Source: Thiothrix caldifontis (GTDB lineage Bacteria > Pseudomonadota > Gammaproteobacteria > Thiotrichales > Thiotrichaceae). From it: a stretch of DNA of 64,000 nucleotides. The translations under genes were made by a program, and so were the position numbers. Where the stretch lies: contig NZ_FNQP01000003.1 in the NCBI RefSeq assembly GCF_900107695.1, forward strand, positions 180,845 to 244,844, given 5' to 3'. The first letter of the stretch is position 1. Each line of letters opens with the position of its first letter. The notes beneath the pieces are model-generated. The model did not search any database. It worked only from the letters and a program-made list of their open reading frames with translations, and had not been told where the DNA came from. This document shows positions 28,668 to 36,940 of the stretch, one piece after another.

Positions 28668-29147
28668 ATGGAATATGCCATGAAAACAGCCATTCGTGCA
28701 GTAGACATTCCGCCACGCACCACGCCTTCCGTTTACCCTGAACCGTTCGCAGCGCGTATGATCGGGCGGGAAAAACACCAGCTTGGGGATTTTTTCGGGC
28801 TGCATAATTTTGGGGTGAATCTGACTAGGCTTGCCCCTGGTGCGGTTTCTGCTTTGCGTCATTCACATACGAAACAGGATGAGTTTATTTATGTACTGCA
28901 AGGCTGCCCGACACTGCATACCAATGACGGTGCAAGCCGACTTGAACCGGGTATGTGTGCAGGTTTTCCGGCTGGCACGGGCAATGCCTGCAATCTGAGT
29001 AATGATACCGATGAGGATGTCATCTATCTCGAAATCGGCGACCGCACGCAGGGAGATGAAGCCAATTACCCGGACGATGATCTTCAGGCTGTGCAAGTTG
29101 ATGGACAATGGTTATTCACCCGCAAGGATGGTACGCCGTATGAATAA
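28668..29147 (+). CDS. Cupin-domain protein
   Basis: 159 residues. Cupin_2 motifs are visible: GAVSALRHSHTKQDEFIYVLQG (metal-binding His and Glu of motif 1 in H-SH-x4-E) and FPAGTGNACNLSND leading to motif 2. The family is known for AraC-like and isomerase/dioxygenase roles; no specific activity can be assigned. GAGG precedes ATG 28668; ATG 28680 has no ribosome site. Stop overlaps the start of the next gene by 8 bases. Confidence 0.85.
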   Translation: MEYAMKTAIRAVDIPPRTTPSVYPEPFAARMIGREKHQLGDFFGLHNFGVNLTRLAPGAVSALRHSHTKQDEFIYVLQGCPTLHTNDGASRLEPGMCAGFPAGTGNACNLSNDTDEDVIYLEIGDRTQGDEANYPDDDLQAVQVDGQWLFTRKDGTPYE

Positions 29148-29637
29148 TCAGGAACAATCTTTTCATCCACAACTGTCCACGTTGGAATTCCTGCAACGGC
29201 AACTTGAGGGCACTCTGCCTGACAATGCCACCACCGCCATGCAGTACCCAACAGCCATCTCACAACTGTTGGGTTTCAGAATCAATGCTATTGATAAAGG
29301 CTACGCCCGCCTAGAAATGAATGCAGATGCCGCCATTCATGGCAATCAGCAACGTACCGTGCATGGTGGTTTATTAGGTGAACTGGCTGATGCAACTATT
29401 GGCACAGCACATTCTACCGCCATAGAAAAAGGTGAAAGTTTTACCAGTATTGACCTCAGAATTAGTTTTTTTCGCCCAGTTTGGAAAACACTTCTAACCG
29501 CAACAGCCCGATAAATTCAGCATGGAAAAACTATTACACATTATCAATGTGAGATTACCAATGAGGATGGCAAGTTGGTTGCTGTGGCTGCTGGCACAGT
29601 AATGACCTTAAGGGGTTCCGCAGCAGCTCAAAGATAG
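29140..29637 (+). pseudogene. PaaI-like hotdog thioesterase with in-frame nonsense codon
   Basis: ATG 29140 opens MNNQEQSFHPQLSTLE and a 4HBT/PaaI hotdog fold: LLGFRINAIDKGYARLEM, HGGLLGELADATIGTAHST and TSIDLRISFFRPVWK. A TAA at 29512-29514 stops it after 124 residues. Reading on in the same frame gives [20 protein letters not shown] and [14 protein letters not shown], the expected end of the domain, to a TAG at 29635-29637. So one base change or a sequencing error truncates an otherwise complete gene. Overlaps the cupin gene, so it was translated in the same operon. Confidence 0.8.
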
Positions 29638-29675
29638 AGCAGAAAATGCAATTGAATAGACAGAGGGAGAAAATC

Positions 29676-29924
29676 GTGAAAACCATACCTTTATTTCAAG
29701 TTGATGCCTTCACCAGTCAACCCTTTTCTGGCAATCCGGCAGCGGTGTGCCTGTTGGATAAGATCGCCGATGCACGTTGGATGCAAGCAGTTGGGGCAGA
29801 AATGAACCTGAGCGAAACCGCGTTCGTTTGGCGCGAGGCGGATGGTTTCGGCTTGCGCTGGTTTACCCCGACGGTCGAAGTCGATTTGTGTGGACATGCC
29901 ACGCTTGCAGAAACAGGAGGCTGA
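29676..29924 (+). pseudogene. PhzF-family protein, N-terminal fragment
   Basis: 82 codons from GTG 29676 (GAGGGAG upstream). The segment [21 protein letters not shown], then [12 protein letters not shown] and [16 protein letters not shown], matches the first third of PhzF-like isomerases, whose usual length is about 260-300 residues. The homology stops at [10 protein letters not shown] and a stop follow, directly before the ribosome site of the next gene. The rest of the enzyme is missing, so this is a truncated, probably inactive copy; the catalytic Glu region SETAFV is retained. Confidence 0.8.
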
Positions 29925-29925
29925 C

Positions 29926-30381
29926 ATGAGCACCATCCTCAACTACCGCTACATCAACGCACGGCTCGCCAGTTCCGGTCAGCCGCTGGCGGATGAAATC
30001 CAGTCGATTGCTGATGCTGGCTACGAGGCAGTGATCAATCTGGCGATGCCGTATTCGCCGAATGTACTGGAAGACGAAGGTTTTCGCGTCATCAGCTTGG
30101 GGCTGGATTACTACCATATTCCCGTGCCGTGGGAGGAGCCAACGCTGGCGCATTTGCAACGTTTCTGCGCCCTGATGCAAATGCTGGAAGGGCGCAAGGT
30201 GTGGGTGCATTGCGCACTCAATTACCGGGTTTCCGCGTTTCTATTCCAGTATCACCGCTTGGTGCTGGGGATGCCGGAAGCAGACGCCAAAGCCGTGATG
30301 CTGCCGGAATGGGAGCCGGATGAAGTCTGGCAGGCGTTTTTGCAGATCGACAGCAACCTGACCCGAAGTGATCCCGTTTGA
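29926..30381 (+). CDS. Protein tyrosine phosphatase-like family protein
   Basis: 151 residues from ATG 29926 (CAGGAGG upstream). Residues 1-100 match the beta-lactamase hydrolase-like/DUF442-type phosphatase fold: ASSGQPLADEIQSIADAGYE, VINLAMP and ISLGLDYYHIPVPWEEPTLA. The phosphate loop is WVHCALNYRVSAF, i.e. Cys-X4-Arg, one residue shorter than the Cys-X5-Arg of classical phosphatases; activity is therefore uncertain. A plausible continuation (VIPFDGRNWEAAVAKL) lies in the +2 frame just after the stop (30369-30434), so the C-terminus may be frameshifted. Confidence 0.72.
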   Translation: MSTILNYRYINARLASSGQPLADEIQSIADAGYEAVINLAMPYSPNVLEDEGFRVISLGLDYYHIPVPWEEPTLAHLQRFCALMQMLEGRKVWVHCALNYRVSAFLFQYHRLVLGMPEADAKAVMLPEWEPDEVWQAFLQIDSNLTRSDPV

Positions 30382-30445
30382 CGGTCGCAACTGGGAAGCG
30401 GCTGTTGCAAAGTTGAACCAACAATTAAATCTTTGAGGAATCTCC

Positions 30446-31210
30446 ATGATCGCCGCAACATTCAACCTCACCGATTACTGCCAACGCATCGGTTACACGG
30501 GCGAATTACGCCCCAACCTTGCGACTGTACAAGCCCTGATGCAGCACCAGTTGTGCAGTGTACCGTTTGAAAACCTGGACGTGTTGGCAGGCAAACCCAT
30601 TTCCCTCAACTCCGACGACATCGTGGCGAAAATCGTCGGCAAACAACGCGGCGGCTACTGCTACGAAGTCAACGGACTGTTTGCGATGGCATTGCAAGCG
30701 TTGCAAATCCCTTACCAATTTGTCGCTGCCCGCCCGATGTTTTATCCGATGAAACGCCCACGTACCCACATGGCCTTGCTGGTCACGCTGGATGGTGCGG
30801 AATGGCTGTGTGATCTCGGTTTCGGCAGTTACGGCATCCGCGCACCGCTGCGGCTGGATGTGCTGGAAACGCCAATCCCACAAGGTTGTGACACCTTCAT
30901 GTTGAGCGAGGAAGGCGGCGATATTATCCTCAAAGCACAAGTGGATGGCGCATGGGTGAAGCAATACGGCTTTAATCGTTGCGCAGTGGAATGGATTGAT
31001 TTTGCCCCGGCAAACTGGTTGAACTCTACCCACCCTGACACTGTGTTTACTCAGAAACCGCTGGTGGTGCGCTTTACGGTCAGCGGGCGCAATATCCTGT
31101 TTGGCGACAGTTTCAAGCAGGTGGAGGAAGGTGTCACCACGCAACGCACCCTTGCGCCACACGAACAAGCGGCGGTCTTGGCGGAATATTTCGGTTTAAA
31201 TGCCAATTGA
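30446..31210 (+). CDS. nat: Arylamine N-acetyltransferase
   Basis: 254 residues. The catalytic triad positions are visible: Cys in KQRGGYCYEVNGLF (near residue 72), His in RTHMALLV and Asp in WLCDLGFGS. N-terminal LCSVPFENLDVLAGKPISLN is a NAT signature. The enzyme transfers acetyl from acetyl-CoA to arylamines or hydrazines. GAGGAATCTCC precedes ATG 30446. It is the last gene of the 28-31 kb group; the neighbours are a phosphatase-like gene upstream and a convergent ATPase gene downstream. Confidence 0.95.
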   Translation: MIAATFNLTDYCQRIGYTGELRPNLATVQALMQHQLCSVPFENLDVLAGKPISLNSDDIVAKIVGKQRGGYCYEVNGLFAMALQALQIPYQFVAARPMFYPMKRPRTHMALLVTLDGAEWLCDLGFGSYGIRAPLRLDVLETPIPQGCDTFMLSEEGGDIILKAQVDGAWVKQYGFNRCAVEWIDFAPANWLNSTHPDTVFTQKPLVVRFTVSGRNILFGDSFKQVEEGVTTQRTLAPHEQAAVLAEYFGLNAN

Positions 31211-31259
31211 TTACACAAACATGACTCAGCTTCGGTATTAAAGTTATGCTGGATTTCGG

Positions 31260-32855
31260 CTACATTCCCCACACACCGATCTCGCGCCCGTTGGTGGTAG
31301 CCGTCTCCTGCCAAATCTTGTCATCCCACACCACGTCGGGGCGGCGGTCGAAAATGATCAAATGCGCTTCCGCTGCACCGCATTGATCGGCATAGCCTGC
31401 GGTTTGCTGGATGCCTTCCACTACCGTGGTTTCGCGCGATTTGTAGAGGATTTTGAGTTCCAACACAATGCGTTGCACTTCGCCGTAAAAGCCCTGTTCC
31501 TCGTCGATAGGCCATTCGATGTACAGGTCGGTGCGTTTTCTGCCCAGCCCGTATTCGCGGTTGATGCGCCCACCGCCGTTGATAATGCGTTGCAGAAAGG
31601 CTTGCAGCAGTAATTGCGGCCCCGCTTCCTTGTAGTCAAAGCGTTCAATCCACGCATCGGCATTTTCGCGGAAAAATTGCTGGAAAGCTTCCAACAGCTT
31701 GGGCATGTCGAGGCGGCGTTGCGGGGTGAGATACCACGCTTGTTCGTAGGCGATGGTGATTTGCTTCGTCCAGGTCAGTTCACGCGGAATCACTTCCTGA
31801 TAAATGCGGTTGGCAATACGTAATTGCGGGCGTGCTTCGATTAGCCCCAGGTCGGCGACGTATTGCACATCGTCTTGCGGCAAAGTGTCATCCGTGGTTT
31901 TGCCCGCCAGCAACGCACTGATGATGGAATGCACACGCGGTTCTTTAAGCTTATCCGCCAATTGGTCGAGGTGGGTAGCGCGGGAATAGATCAGGCGTTC
32001 GCGGGCTGCGCGGTATTGTTCCAGCGTGATGGGCTGGGTGCGGTCGCGGGCGGGTTTGTATTCCCACGTCATGGCGTGACCAAGCGCATTTACCAGCCAC
32101 GGTTGCCCACAGGTGTCTTCCCAGAGTGCGGGGAAAATGGCTGCGTCGAACACTTGCCCCGTGGCTTGGGTGTGTTGGGCGTAGAGCGTTTGCACTTCAG
32201 TCAGCGTGAAACTGCCCATGCGCAACGATGCCGATTTGATATTGAATGCACTGCCGCCCGTGATCACTTCCTGATTCCCTTGCGTGATGCGGTAATCACG
32301 CACGTCACGTACCCCGCAGAGGATGACGCTTTGCGGGAAGGGGACATCAGGCCGCCCGATATAACCTTCGCGCAATTGGCGCAGCAAGGAAATGAGCGTG
32401 TCGCCAACCAGCGCATCGACTTCATCAATCATCAACACGATGGGCTTGCTGGATTCGGCTGCCCAGCGGGTGAGTAGGGTTTGCAGGACAGAGGTTTCAC
32501 CTGTGCGCCATGCGTCTTCCAGCCAATCCTGTAGGCGTAAGTCATGAAGGCGGTATTGTGCGCCTTCCACCACACGGCTGGCGATGGTACGCATTCCCTG
32601 TTCCACATCGTTGCGGGCGGCTTGCGCGGCTTCGACATTGATGTAGAGCGCGGTGTAATCACCCGCTTGATTGAGCTTGTCAGCAAGCGCAAACAGCGTG
32701 CTGGTTTTCCCCGTCTGGCGCGGCGCGTGCAGCACGAAGAATTTTCCCGCTTCAATCAGGTATTGGATTTCTTCCCAATCCACCCGCGATACAGGGTCGA
32801 TGCAGTAATGCTGCTTGGCGTGAACGGGGCCTGCGGTATTGAAATGTTTCTGCAT
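31260..32855 (-). CDS. AAA-type ATPase with PD-(D/E)XK-like C-terminal domain
   Basis: 531 residues. Walker A APRQTGKTSTLFAL near residue 45, Walker B IVLMIDEVDAL near 140, then a long helical region and C-terminal RTDLYIEWP and VLELKIL, the E-x-K pattern of a PD-(D/E)XK nuclease-like domain. This belongs to a group of AAA_14/AAA-like proteins common in filamentous and other sulfur bacteria and thought to be selfish or defence-related; no function is established. It is flanked by short intergenic regions and convergent with nat. Confidence 0.8.
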   Translation of the reverse strand: MQKHFNTAGPVHAKQHYCIDPVSRVDWEEIQYLIEAGKFFVLHAPRQTGKTSTLFALADKLNQAGDYTALYINVEAAQAARNDVEQGMRTIASRVVEGAQYRLHDLRLQDWLEDAWRTGETSVLQTLLTRWAAESSKPIVLMIDEVDALVGDTLISLLRQLREGYIGRPDVPFPQSVILCGVRDVRDYRITQGNQEVITGGSAFNIKSASLRMGSFTLTEVQTLYAQHTQATGQVFDAAIFPALWEDTCGQPWLVNALGHAMTWEYKPARDRTQPITLEQYRAARERLIYSRATHLDQLADKLKEPRVHSIISALLAGKTTDDTLPQDDVQYVADLGLIEARPQLRIANRIYQEVIPRELTWTKQITIAYEQAWYLTPQRRLDMPKLLEAFQQFFRENADAWIERFDYKEAGPQLLLQAFLQRIINGGGRINREYGLGRKRTDLYIEWPIDEEQGFYGEVQRIVLELKILYKSRETTVVEGIQQTAGYADQCGAAEAHLIIFDRRPDVVWDDKIWQETATTNGREIGVWGM

Positions 32856-33018
32856 GGCGGTGGTCTGGTGATAAGGGATAGAGGCAGTATAGCACGCTGG
32901 CTACTGACCACATTCAACAGAACATCGTTGGTTTAAGCATCCTGAACCACTAGATTATTTACGCTATAGTTGAGTGCAAGGGGTAGATTTCTGCCTCATG
33001 CATCACAGGAGACATCGC

Positions 33019-33648
33019 ATGTTACGCATACTCTTGGCTTTGCTGCTCACCAGCTTCCTCAGCGCCTGTTCCGGCACGGGTTCGACAACGCCCACTCCGC
33101 AAGTCATTAATGGCACTGCTTTGCAGGCCGCGAATACTGTGGTGCAGGCGATCAATGGCCTGCAAAATGGTACGGGTGGATTACAACCTTTCACCGACCT
33201 GTTTGATCCGACGGGAGTACGTTTTTCGCCGTATTACCGCACGGAAGCCAGCGACCAAATCTTGACAGCAACGGCGTTTGAAAGCGATTTCATCCTGCAA
33301 AATCCGCCGACCCACAACTGGGGAACTCAGGATGGTTCTGGCGACCCGATCGTGCTGCACATCCGCGACTATTTCGGGCGCTACGTGTGGGATCACCCCT
33401 ACCATAGCAGTGCCACGGTCACGTTGATCAACACCAACAGTGATTTCCAATCGCAAGGCAACCTGATCAACAACCTGCTGGCAAGCTACCCGGTGGCGCA
33501 GTACCGCATCGTCGAATACCACCAACCCGGCACTAACCCCGCCTACAACGGCATGGACTGGACGAGCCTGATGGTAATCTTGAAAGATGCAGGTGGCGGC
33601 AACCAATGGACGCTGGTCGGTTTGGCGCACGGTTCTTGGACGATTTAG
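33019..33648 (+). CDS. Hypothetical lipoprotein
   Basis: 209 residues from ATG 33019 with AGGAGA at a normal distance. Signal: MLRILLALLLTSFLSAC with lipobox LSAC (Cys17). The mature part contains VINGTALQAANTVVQAINGLQNG, TDLFDPTGVRFSPYYR, IVLHIRDYFGRYVWDHPYH and WTLVGLAHGSW, consistent with a periplasmic beta-rich domain that I do not recognise. Stop is 3 bases from the convergent WYL regulator stop. Confidence 0.75.
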   Translation: MLRILLALLLTSFLSACSGTGSTTPTPQVINGTALQAANTVVQAINGLQNGTGGLQPFTDLFDPTGVRFSPYYRTEASDQILTATAFESDFILQNPPTHNWGTQDGSGDPIVLHIRDYFGRYVWDHPYHSSATVTLINTNSDFQSQGNLINNLLASYPVAQYRIVEYHQPGTNPAYNGMDWTSLMVILKDAGGGNQWTLVGLAHGSWTI

Positions 33649-33650
33649 TG

Positions 33651-34340
33651 TCAGTAATTTTCTGATTGCTGCATCAGCCTGACGAAATCACCTAAGGTTT
33701 GCCCCGGCAATTCCTCAAAGCCACGTTCCAGCGTATCCAGCGAGCGGATGCGGTCAAGACGAAACGTGCGGAAATCGTTGCGCAATTCGCACCAGGCGGT
33801 CAGCGTCCACACATTGCCCCAGAAAAACAGCCCCAGCGGTTTGACTTCGCGCTGGCTGGATTCGTGGTCAGCGCGTTGGTAATCCAGCCGCAGGTAACGG
33901 CGTTGCGCAATCGCATGGCGGCAGGTGTCGAGGGTGGTTTCAAGGTCTTCGCGCACCCCGAAGCGCATGGCGAATAAGCGGCTTTCTTCCAGATGGCGAT
34001 GCAATTCGGTGGGAATCACGGCGTGGATTTTGTCGAGGACGGATTGCGCACTGCTGCCCAATTCGCTGCCGCCCCACGCTTTCAACATTCGCGCCCCGAC
34101 GACAAGGGCTTCGATTTCAGCGGCGGTAAACATCAGCGGTGGAATATCCAGCGAATAACGTAGGTGATAGCCGACACCCGCTTCGCCCTCCACCGGCACG
34201 CCCGACAGGCTCAAATCCTGAATATCGCGGTAAATGGTGCGTTCGGAAACTTCCAAACGTTCGGCAAGTTCACGCGCCGTCACCAGCCGCTTGTTACGCA
34301 GGATTTGCACAAGCTGGAACAAACGATCGGCACGGCGCAT
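33651..34340 (-). CDS. YafY-type regulator (HTH_11 plus WYL domain)
   Basis: 229 residues. N-terminal HTH_11 (RADRLFQLVQILRNKRLVTARELAE, split here, with RTIYRDIQDLSLSGVPV), then a WYL domain (RRYLRLDYQRADHESSQREVKPLGLFFWGNVWTL, with W-L-AWCELRNDFRTFRLDRI). WYL domains sense ligands, often nucleic acids or small molecules. Last gene of a minus-strand operon starting with an ArsR gene at 36475, after a VOC and SRPBCC genes. Target unknown. Confidence 0.85.
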   Translation of the reverse strand: MRRADRLFQLVQILRNKRLVTARELAERLEVSERTIYRDIQDLSLSGVPVEGEAGVGYHLRYSLDIPPLMFTAAEIEALVVGARMLKAWGGSELGSSAQSVLDKIHAVIPTELHRHLEESRLFAMRFGVREDLETTLDTCRHAIAQRRYLRLDYQRADHESSQREVKPLGLFFWGNVWTLTAWCELRNDFRTFRLDRIRSLDTLERGFEELPGQTLGDFVRLMQQSENY

Positions 34341-34349
34341 GGGTTAGCC

Positions 34350-34748
34350 TTAAGCCATCGAGTGTAAGCCGATCATATTGCCTTCGGTATCAAACACCAA
34401 TGCGATGAAACCGTGTTCGCCGATCGACATTTTTTCCTTGAAAATGCTGCCACCATTGGCAGCGGCACGGGCGGCATCCACGGCGCAGTCTTCACAACTG
34501 AAATACACTAGCGTGCTGTTGCCACCGGATGGGCAGCCGCCCATTTTGACCAATGCGCCTGCTGCACCATAGGTAGGATTGTCGCAATCGGACATCGGGA
34601 ACGTCCACATTTCCAGATCAGGCCATGCTTCAGGGTCAGACATGGGCAGATTTTCCAGCTTGGTTTCAAGCATGGCTTCGTAGAAGGCGACGGCGCGGGG
34701 CATATCCTGCACGTAAATTTCAAACCAGCCGACTGGGTTCGCTTTCAT
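34350..34748 (-). CDS. VOC-family (glyoxalase-like) protein
   Basis: 132 residues from ATG 34748 with AAAGGAG upstream. N-terminal NPVGWFEIYVQDMPRAVAFYEAML and C-terminal HGFIALVFDTEGNMIGLHSMA are characteristic vicinal oxygen chelate halves. Metal ligands cannot be fixed without alignment. In ArsR/SRPBCC gene sets such proteins are frequent and of unknown substrate. 9 bases before the WYL gene start; member of the 34-36 kb operon. Confidence 0.87.
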   Translation of the reverse strand: MKANPVGWFEIYVQDMPRAVAFYEAMLETKLENLPMSDPEAWPDLEMWTFPMSDCDNPTYGAAGALVKMGGCPSGGNSTLVYFSCEDCAVDAARAAANGGSIFKEKMSIGEHGFIALVFDTEGNMIGLHSMA

Positions 34749-34831
34749 GATATTTCTCCTTTGGTGGGTCATTGTTGATTGGTTTTTGTAGTATAGATGC
34801 CACCTCCTGACAGCATCATGTCAGGAGTGTT

Positions 34832-35278
34832 TCATTCATTGGGGATTTCCGCTTCGACCAGTTGCGCCAGCATCACCAGCGATTCCTGCCAGCCAAGGTA
34901 ACAGGCTTCGGGCGGAATCATGTCGGGAATGCCCTCCTGCACAATGTGGACATCCGTTCCGCAGGAAACCGGTGTCAGGGTGACGGTCTGGCGCATTCCG
35001 CCGGACAAATTCGGGTCATCAAACTTGTCGGTGTTGCAGATGCGTTCGTTCGGGATCAGTTCAACGTATTCGCCACCGAAGGAATGGCTTTGCCCGGTGG
35101 AGAAATTGGTGAACGACATGTGGAATGTGCCACCCACGCGGGCTTCGTGCTGATGCACTTTGCCGGTGAAACCGTGAGGTGGCAGCCATTTGACCATGGC
35201 GTCAGGGTCGAGGAAGGCGCGGTAAATGCGTTCCGCTGGCGCACGCAGTACGCGGTGCAGTGTGACGGTGTTAGGCAT
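34832..35278 (-). CDS. SRPBCC (AHSA1-like) family protein
   Basis: 148 residues from ATG 35278; the longer in-frame extension overlaps the previous gene and is not conserved. The fold is recognisable by LHRVLRAPAERIYRAFLDPDAM, WLPPHGFTGKVHQHEARVGG and the closing LGWQESLVMLAQLVEAEIP. START/SRPBCC proteins bind hydrophobic ligands. One of two such genes in this operon. Confidence 0.87.
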   Translation of the reverse strand: MPNTVTLHRVLRAPAERIYRAFLDPDAMVKWLPPHGFTGKVHQHEARVGGTFHMSFTNFSTGQSHSFGGEYVELIPNERICNTDKFDDPNLSGGMRQTVTLTPVSCGTDVHIVQEGIPDMIPPEACYLGWQESLVMLAQLVEAEIPNE

Positions 35279-35289
35279 GATATTCCTCC

Positions 35290-35649
35290 TTATAAATCGA
35301 CTAGGGTGGTGAAGCCACCGTAATTCATGCGGGCGCAATCGAATGGCAAATCTTTCATATCGCCACACTGCATCCGTGGGTCTTGGTGGACTTTGGCGTT
35401 TACTTCATCGCGGTGCTCGCGTGATTGGTAGATGATGAAGGCGAGAATGACGGTTTCACCTTCCTGCGCCCCAGCGATGCGTGGGAAAGAATTGTTGGCA
35501 AATTCGGAATTCAGGTCTTCGCCCACGCATTCCTTGTAGGCGAGTGCGCCGTGTTCCATCCAGATTTCGCCTGCGGCTTGCGACATCACGCGGTAGGCTT
35601 CCAGCTTGTTTTCAGGAACGGGCAGTACAAATCCGTCGACGTAACTCAT
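35290..35649 (-). CDS. DUF1428 family protein (YbaA-like)
   Basis: 119 residues. MSYVDGFVLPVPENKLEAYR, KECVGEDL, VILAFIIYQSREHRDEVNAK and PFDCARMNYGGFTTL are the DUF1428 signature. Alpha-beta barrel dimer fold, function unknown. Start ATG 35649 shares ATGA with the stop of the upstream SRPBCC gene, indicating coupling. Confidence 0.93.
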   Translation of the reverse strand: MSYVDGFVLPVPENKLEAYRVMSQAAGEIWMEHGALAYKECVGEDLNSEFANNSFPRIAGAQEGETVILAFIIYQSREHRDEVNAKVHQDPRMQCGDMKDLPFDCARMNYGGFTTLVDL

Positions 35650-36140
35650 GGGGTATCTCCTTGGTAGTTTTGGGAAATGAAGTAATCGACGAGGGCCTCC
35701 AGCGTGGCTTCCCAGCCGATCACAAAGCCCGCTTCTGCTGCTGCCTGCAAACGTTCGGCAGCAGCGAAACGGGTGTGTAAGGTGAGTAAGGTCTGGTCGC
35801 CCTGTTCGGCAAACGTAATGGTGACGGTGGCGCTGGGCGGCAAACCGGCTCCACAAGCGTGTTCAGCAGTCGGGTCGCCGTCGTACACCAAGCGTTCGGG
35901 GGCGGTGATTTCGCGGAACGTGCCTTGGCAGGGGTAAACCTTGCCGTCCGGCGCGTGCATGTTCAGGCGCATCACGCCGCCGACCTGTAACTGGATGGCG
36001 CAATCGGTGTTGACGAAGCCGTGCGGCCCCCACCAGCGTTGCAGGTGATACGGGTCAGTCCAGACTTTCCACACCAGTTCGCGCGGCGCGTTGAACAGGC
36101 GGGTGATGGTGATTTCCTGAGCGGTGGTTGTCGTCGTCAT
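35646..36140 (-). CDS. SRPBCC (AHSA1-like) family protein
   Basis: 164 residues. EITITRLFNAPRELVWKVWTD, RWWGPHGFVN, ATVTITFAEQGDQTLLTL and a C-terminal long helix (GFVIGWEATLEALVDYFI) are typical. The start ATG 36140 overlaps the ArsR stop by 4 bases. ArsR-SRPBCC pairs are common; the ArsR protein normally represses its own operon. Confidence 0.9.
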   Translation of the reverse strand: MTTTTTAQEITITRLFNAPRELVWKVWTDPYHLQRWWGPHGFVNTDCAIQLQVGGVMRLNMHAPDGKVYPCQGTFREITAPERLVYDGDPTAEHACGAGLPPSATVTITFAEQGDQTLLTLHTRFAAAERLQAAAEAGFVIGWEATLEALVDYFISQNYQGDTP

Positions 36141-36475
36141 GCGGCTGATCCTTTGGCTTGCAGTTCCTGCAAATAAGCGTCCAGCCGGTCGAGGCTTTGC
36201 TCCCAGCACTGGCGGTATTGCTCCAGAAAGACGCTGGCTTGCTGCAAAGCTTGCGGCTCCAGCTTGCAGGGGCGGAACTGCGCTTGTTTACTGCGCGAAA
36301 TCAGCCCGGCACGTTCCAGCACTTTCAGGTGTTTGGTGATAGCGGGGGCGCTGATGTGGAAGGGTTCCGCCAGTTCCGTAGCGGATGCCTCCCCACTGCT
36401 CAGACGGGTTAGGATGGCACGGCGCGTGGGGTCGGCGAGTGCCGCGAAGGTGAGGCTGAGGGTGTCGGGTGGCAA
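36137..36475 (-). CDS. ArsR-family winged-helix repressor
   Basis: 112 residues. LSLTFAALADPTRRAILTRL, then the recognition region PFHISAPAITKHLKVLERAG and LISRSKQAQFRPCKLEP are standard ArsR/SmtB-type, without the Cys or His metal-site pattern in the recognition helix, so a metal sensor is unlikely. First gene of the six-gene operon; a perfect operator palindrome lies 17-32 bases upstream of the start. Repression of its own operon is strongly suggested. Confidence 0.92.
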   Translation of the reverse strand: MPPDTLSLTFAALADPTRRAILTRLSSGEASATELAEPFHISAPAITKHLKVLERAGLISRSKQAQFRPCKLEPQALQQASVFLEQYRQCWEQSLDRLDAYLQELQAKGSAA

Positions 36476-36491
36476 TGGTTGCTCCTTGTAA

Positions 36492-36507
36492 TTAACCGAT
36501 TGGTTAA
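36492..36507. promoter_or_regulatory. ArsR operator palindrome
   Basis: TTAACCGATTGGTTAA is a perfect inverted repeat (arms TTAACC and GGTTAA) directly upstream of the arsR-like start codon at 36475. This is the form of sites seen before ArsR-SRPBCC operons. Confidence 0.8.
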
Positions 36508-36673
36508 ATATAGAAGAAACAGGAAATCATTGCCAATTTAGGGGTATTGTAGGTGCAATGACGATTGCTTTATTTTTATTCAATATATTCTTTCTTGTGG
36601 CTTGTAGCATACTAACCGTACAATGTTATTAGCCATTTAGTCGCGAGCTTTTTTATGAATAAAATTAGGTAAG

Positions 36674-36937
36674 ATGGAAAGCAATTTTTCTAACCTGAAA
36701 CGCCCCCAACACCCCATCCCCGATTTCGTGCAAGCCGCCCTGATCGAGCGCGGTTTGATGGACGCTTACCATGCCCGCCCAGCCTACCAGCAGAACGATT
36801 ACCTCGGCTGGATTGCCAAAGCGAAACGGGAAGAAACCAAACTGAAGCGGCTGGCGCAAATGCTGGATGAACTGGAAGCAGGTGGCGTTTACATGAAGAT
36901 GAAGCATCCCGCATCTTCACGGTCAAAGAGCAGCTAA
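36674..36937 (+). CDS. YdeI/OmpD-associated family, short form
   Basis: 87 residues. HPIPDFVQAALIERGLMDAYHARPAYQQNDYLGWI and KREETKLKRLAQMLDELEAG (both split motifs) match the C-terminal helical part of YdeI-type proteins (bacteriocin-protection family). Short for the family (usually ~190), so it may be an independent module. Adjacent to and co-directional with the DUF1801-type gene at 36941 (3 bases apart). Confidence 0.85.
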   Translation: MESNFSNLKRPQHPIPDFVQAALIERGLMDAYHARPAYQQNDYLGWIAKAKREETKLKRLAQMLDELEAGGVYMKMKHPASSRSKSS

Positions 36938-36940
36938 GAT

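Noticed and set aside
31863..32477. Plus-strand frame of 204 codons inside the AAA gene
   Set aside because: Antisense of a gene with clear Walker motifs, no ribosome site.
36541..36673. AT-rich stretch before the YdeI-type gene, considered for a small RNA
   Set aside because: No hairpin with T-run and no conserved element visible.
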